Assembly (NCBI GenBank): GCA_036397975.1
Contig: DASWHW010000195.1
Span: 1-8,279, forward strand
DNA: 8,279 nt
Source: SZUA-287 sp036397975
GTDB taxonomy: Bacteria > Bacteroidota > Ignavibacteria > UBA10030 > UBA6906
Direction: 5' to 3'
The translations under genes and the position numbers were made by a program. How positions within the stretch are numbered: the first letter of the stretch is position 1; each line of letters starts with the position of its first letter. This document shows, in pieces, positions 5,632 through 8,279 of this stretch. The notes beneath the pieces were generated by a model. The model saw only the letters and a list, made by a program, of their open reading frames with translations. It did no database searches and was not told where the DNA came from.

Positions 5632-6117
5632 CTACTTTGCCGGCGGCGGAGGGAGTGGAACCGAGGCATGATCCATAATATAGACCCACTTGCCATCCTT
5701 CTTTGCCTTTACATCGGAGTATCTTCCCTCAAACGTCATCGGTTCGCCAGCGGGAGGAGTTACAGTTCCTTTCCATGTTCCGTAACTGATCACCATATCA
5801 CCTGCCACAATGTATTCAGGGGCTGTAAGCTCCAGCTTAAATCCAGGCATTGCTGAAAGAGCATGGGTAATACCCTCCTTTGCGGCCTCCCAACCCTTCG
5901 CCTGCATCGCATCTGGCGGATAGGATACAAGGTCAGGACTGTTCCAATATGTTGCCATGACGGCATCAACATCACCTTTGTTGTAGGCTTCAACAAACTT
6001 CTGATCCAAATCCTTCGCTGCAGCAATCATTTCATCTGGATTCGGTGGTTTCGGTGCACAGCCGAGGAGCATTGCTTCCACTGAGAGCAATAGGATGCTT
6101 GCATGGATGACCTTCAT
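5632..6117 (-). CDS. SnoaL/DUF4440-like (NTF2-fold) lipoprotein
   Basis: The 161-residue protein has a lipoprotein signal peptide ending in the lipobox LLGC, so Cys20 is the lipidation site. A NTF2-like cone follows. The first helix and turn read LDQKFVEAYNKGDVDAVMAT (residues 37-56), then YWNSPDLVSYPPDAM (57-71), GWEAAKEGI (75-83), and the strand pairs DMVISYGTWKGTV (107-119) and MTFEGRYSDVKAKKDGKWVY (127-146), with IMDHAS at the end. This order is typical of SnoaL/DUF4440 proteins, which include isomerases, cyclases and non-enzymatic binding proteins. No catalytic residue set can be assigned. The tail is proline-rich (PLPPPP before AK). AGGAGG lies 4 bases before the ATG, and a terminator follows, so it may be the last gene of its transcript. 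Confidence 0.88.
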   Translation of the reverse strand: MKVIHASILLLSVEAMLLGCAPKPPNPDEMIAAAKDLDQKFVEAYNKGDVDAVMATYWNSPDLVSYPPDAMQAKGWEAAKEGITHALSAMPGFKLELTAPEYIVAGDMVISYGTWKGTVTPPAGEPMTFEGRYSDVKAKKDGKWVYIMDHASVPLPPPPAK

Positions 6118-6121
6118 GGTA

Positions 6122-6127
6122 CCTCCT
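6122..6127 (-). promoter_or_regulatory. Ribosome binding site of the SnoaL-like gene
   Basis: AGGAGG lies 4 bases before the ATG at 6117, within TAAGGAGGTACC. The spacing is short but the site is full consensus, which fixes this start. The rest of the gap to the amidase stop (6128-6230) shows no convincing promoter or terminator to me. Confidence 0.75.
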
Positions 6128-6230
6128 TAAGTGATAATGAAAAATTCCCCCATGAAATCTCGAAGGAGTGTGACAGCCCCTCCGGAAATTTTCCCTGTAT
6201 TGGAGATGCTGAAGAGATTTTGAACGGACA

Positions 6231-8279
6231 CTACTTCATCAACATCATGCGCTTAACCTGAGAGCCCGCGCTGGTTCGGAGACGATACAAGTAGACTCCA
6301 CTTGGGAGTGATGCCAATGCACCGGTCGTCGAGAACGACACGCTGTGCCTCCCTGCCTCGATGTTCTTCTCCAGGAGCCGGGATACTTCCCGTCCAAGAA
6401 TATCGAACACCGTCAAGGATACATCCTCGTCCCGTTCGAGTTCAAAGTAGATTGTTGTCGAAGGATTGAATGGATTCGGGTAATTCTGATACAGGGCAAA
6501 CGACTGCACAAGGGGTCTGTGAACCTCAGAAACATCTGTTGTTGTTTCCACCTGCATGTCGTCGAAATAAATCGTTCCTGCGCGATCGGCGTTCGCTGTC
6601 TGCCGAACCACGAGACTATTGAACGCGTTCACATCACCCGGCAAGCTGCTCATCGGCACGGACTTGAATTCCCATCCGAACCAGTTAATCGGACCAAGGT
6701 TTACCATCACCGAATCGCCGAACAAGGTGCTGAACCAATACTCCAGTAAATTATTGCTCGCGTCGCCATACACCCAAAAGCCCACCCAGCCGTTGGCAGA
6801 TTGAAGCGAGGGCGCGCTCTGATTCAGTATACGGCAAACGCCGTTCTGTGCACCGTTAAATCCGTAAATCAATTTTCCAGAAAACCCTCCCGACTTTTTC
6901 CGGTTCGCGGAGATGCTGAAGGAGGTCGCTGCCGGATCGATGCCGACCGTTCCAGGACTTGCCGATGGCTGTTGCCACTGACCGCTGTTATCCTCGAAAG
7001 GATCGACGACAGGCCCTTGCGCTTCCGCCGATGGGCGAACGCTAAATTCGATTCTTATTTCTTCGGTTGACTCGTTCCCGAAAATATCCCGGAGTCCCGG
7101 TCTGAATAGGAGACGATACCCGTGGCCGTATTGTAACGGTTGATTCGGCTGGAACGATACCCTGCCCGAATCATTGACGTCAGAATACAGGACGCTCCCA
7201 ACACCAAGCCCGGCTGTCGTGTCGGCAATATCATAGACAAGAACGCGTGTGGCAAAACTGGAAAAGACCACCGGCTCATCGAAGCGCACCTGAAAGGCCA
7301 TGAAGGAGTTCACATCCGTCATGTTGTTTTCTGGATAGGACGTTGCCACCGCAGGTCCCTGGTTATCGGGAGGCGTGGTCGTAAACGAATACTGGAGAGG
7401 AAATGGCAACGCGCCTCCTCCACTTGCCCTTGCACTGCTTGCAAGAGTGACTATGTACATTGTCGATGGAGTTAGGTAGCTCGACGGATCGAACGTAAGC
7501 GTCTTTCCATCGGTCGACCATCTGAATACACCTGGAACGGTGGGTGACACTGAGAAACCACCCTGTGTTGAGAACAACTCCATTTCCCTGTCGAATGTTA
7601 TTGAAATGTCCTTGTTGACAGGAACGTTCTGTGCGTTATCTGCTGGGGAAAAGCTAACAATGGCAGGCGGCGTCGAGTCTGCGACGATCAGGGAGAGAAA
7701 ATAATTCCAGTTCCAGAACGGACCGGGATCGGTGTGGTTGTTGCAGCTACTCCACCCTAGCTGAGGAAAAATCACCGGCTCCTGCCATACGTTGTGGCCG
7801 GTGATCCGAAGGCGGTCTTTTGCAATTCCATAGCGGGTGCTCAGGTGTCTGACGAGAAGCGCAGAGGCCTGGTACATTACCGGGGTGAAATAACTGGGTT
7901 GGGCAACATATCCCTCATGCTCAATGCCGATTGTCCATGGATTCCAGCAGACCACATGCCATGCCTTGTCCGCTTCACGAACCAGTTGCTTCAGAAAACC
8001 GTCAGCGCTCCGAAAAATATAGTGCGCACTCGCCGATGAAGCGGGGTTTTGCAGCCACGAGACTGAACCCGCAAACGAACCCTCTGTGTCGTGAATCGAT
8101 ACATGCGTGATTGGACTTCCCGCCCGCGAGCTATAGTTCTGCGATGGATCCCACACAGCCGGACCGTAGTCGTCAGACAGTGGAGAAAACCCTTCCGTTG
8201 ATGCAAATTCTGATGCGATCAACGACGCCAATGCATCGGCATCGACTGAGCCGGGTTCGATAATAATTCCCCAATCACT
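6231..8279 (-). CDS. T9SS-secreted zinc amidase with Ig-like domains (5' end beyond window)
   Basis: 682 codons are visible and the frame is open to the right edge, so the signal peptide is missing; a TTG at 8231 is internal. Residues about 38-200 are an amidase_2 (N-acetylmuramoyl-L-alanine amidase) domain, which cleaves the bond between MurNAc and the stem peptide. Zinc ligands by family alignment are His63 (SIHDTEG), His162 (TGHNVW) and Asp184 (HTDPGP); Glu120 in GIEHEGY is the catalytic candidate. SAHYIF (84-89) and AWH (106-108) also match the family. Two Big_5-like Ig domains follow (about 202-303 and 306-416), the first with the SPADNAQNVPVNKDISITFD motif. A beta-sandwich of carbohydrate-binding type spans about 423-580, with FDDMQVE at its end. 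The C-terminus (590-682) is a T9SS sorting domain: FALYQNYPNPFNPSTTIYFE, VFDILGREV, LPSGVYLYRL. The protein is thus predicted to be exported and attached or released at the cell surface. Confidence 0.92.
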   Translation of the reverse strand, partial: SDWGIIIEPGSVDADALASLIASEFASTEGFSPLSDDYGPAVWDPSQNYSSRAGSPITHVSIHDTEGSFAGSVSWLQNPASSASAHYIFRSADGFLKQLVREADKAWHVVCWNPWTIGIEHEGYVAQPSYFTPVMYQASALLVRHLSTRYGIAKDRLRITGHNVWQEPVIFPQLGWSSCNNHTDPGPFWNWNYFLSLIVADSTPPAIVSFSPADNAQNVPVNKDISITFDREMELFSTQGGFSVSPTVPGVFRWSTDGKTLTFDPSSYLTPSTMYIVTLASSARASGGGALPFPLQYSFTTTPPDNQGPAVATSYPENNMTDVNSFMAFQVRFDEPVVFSSFATRVLVYDIADTTAGLGVGSVLYSDVNDSGRVSFQPNQPLQYGHGYRLLFRPGLRDIFGNESTEEIRIEFSVRPSAEAQGPVVDPFEDNSGQWQQPSASPGTVGIDPAATSFSISANRKKSGGFSGKLIYGFNGAQNGVCRILNQSAPSLQSANGWVGFWVYGDASNNLLEYWFSTLFGDSVMVNLGPINWFGWEFKSVPMSSLPGDVNAFNSLVVRQTANADRAGTIYFDDMQVETTTDVSEVHRPLVQSFALYQNYPNPFNPSTTIYFELERDEDVSLTVFDILGREVSRLLEKNIEAGRHSVSFSTTGALASLPSGVYLYRLRTSAGSQVKRMMLMK

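Noticed and set aside
6128..6230. Possible terminator after the amidase gene
   Set aside because: GGAG/CTCC and AAATCTC/GAGATTT pairs exist, but stems are short or far apart and none is followed by a T run at the right place.
6345..6749. 134-codon plus-strand open frame
   Set aside because: It is antisense to the amidase gene's C-terminal region, whose reading frame is certain from the T9SS domain; its translation shows no family resemblance.

Overview
The window comes from a bacterium of the FCB (Bacteroidota/Chlorobiota-Ignavibacteriota) kind. The best evidence is the gene at 6231-8279, whose protein ends in a type IX secretion (T9SS) sorting domain with the QNYPNPFNPST motif and a MMLMK tail. 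That wording is typical of Ignavibacteria-like lineages. Base composition is near 50% GC by eye. I cannot place it more finely.

Every supported gene lies on the minus strand, so transcription runs from high to low coordinates. First comes a large secreted zinc amidase with Ig-like domains and a T9SS signal (cut by the right edge). Next is a small SnoaL/NTF2-fold lipoprotein, then a rho-independent terminator. After it comes a tight run: a PhnB-type VOC protein, an ATP-grasp ligase whose start overlaps the VOC stop, and a glycosidase-like lipoprotein 6 bases further on. A stand-alone pseudo-receiver protein follows. Then come an MpaB-type (DUF2236) oxygenase, an overlapping cupin and a three-helix membrane protein. 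The last two genes are an exported tail-collar (MdpB-like) protein and, overlapping it, a secreted YWTD beta-propeller protein cut by the left edge.

Three junctions are 4-base start/stop overlaps (ATGA at 5016-5019, GTGA at 1761-1764, ATGA at 397-400). They pair VOC with ATP-grasp, oxygenase with cupin, and collar with propeller protein. These pairs are the strongest evidence of shared function here. About half the products are exported or membrane-bound: the amidase, two lipoproteins, the collar and propeller proteins, and the membrane protein. The rest look like small-molecule enzymes or regulators.

There is no RNA gene, CRISPR array, insertion sequence or integrase. No gene-free stretch exceeds 300 bases; the longest gaps are about 113 (6118-6230) and 103 bases (5529-5631). 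I see no clear undescribed defence or mobile system. The best leads are the terminator abutting the VOC ribosome binding site and the three coupled pairs.
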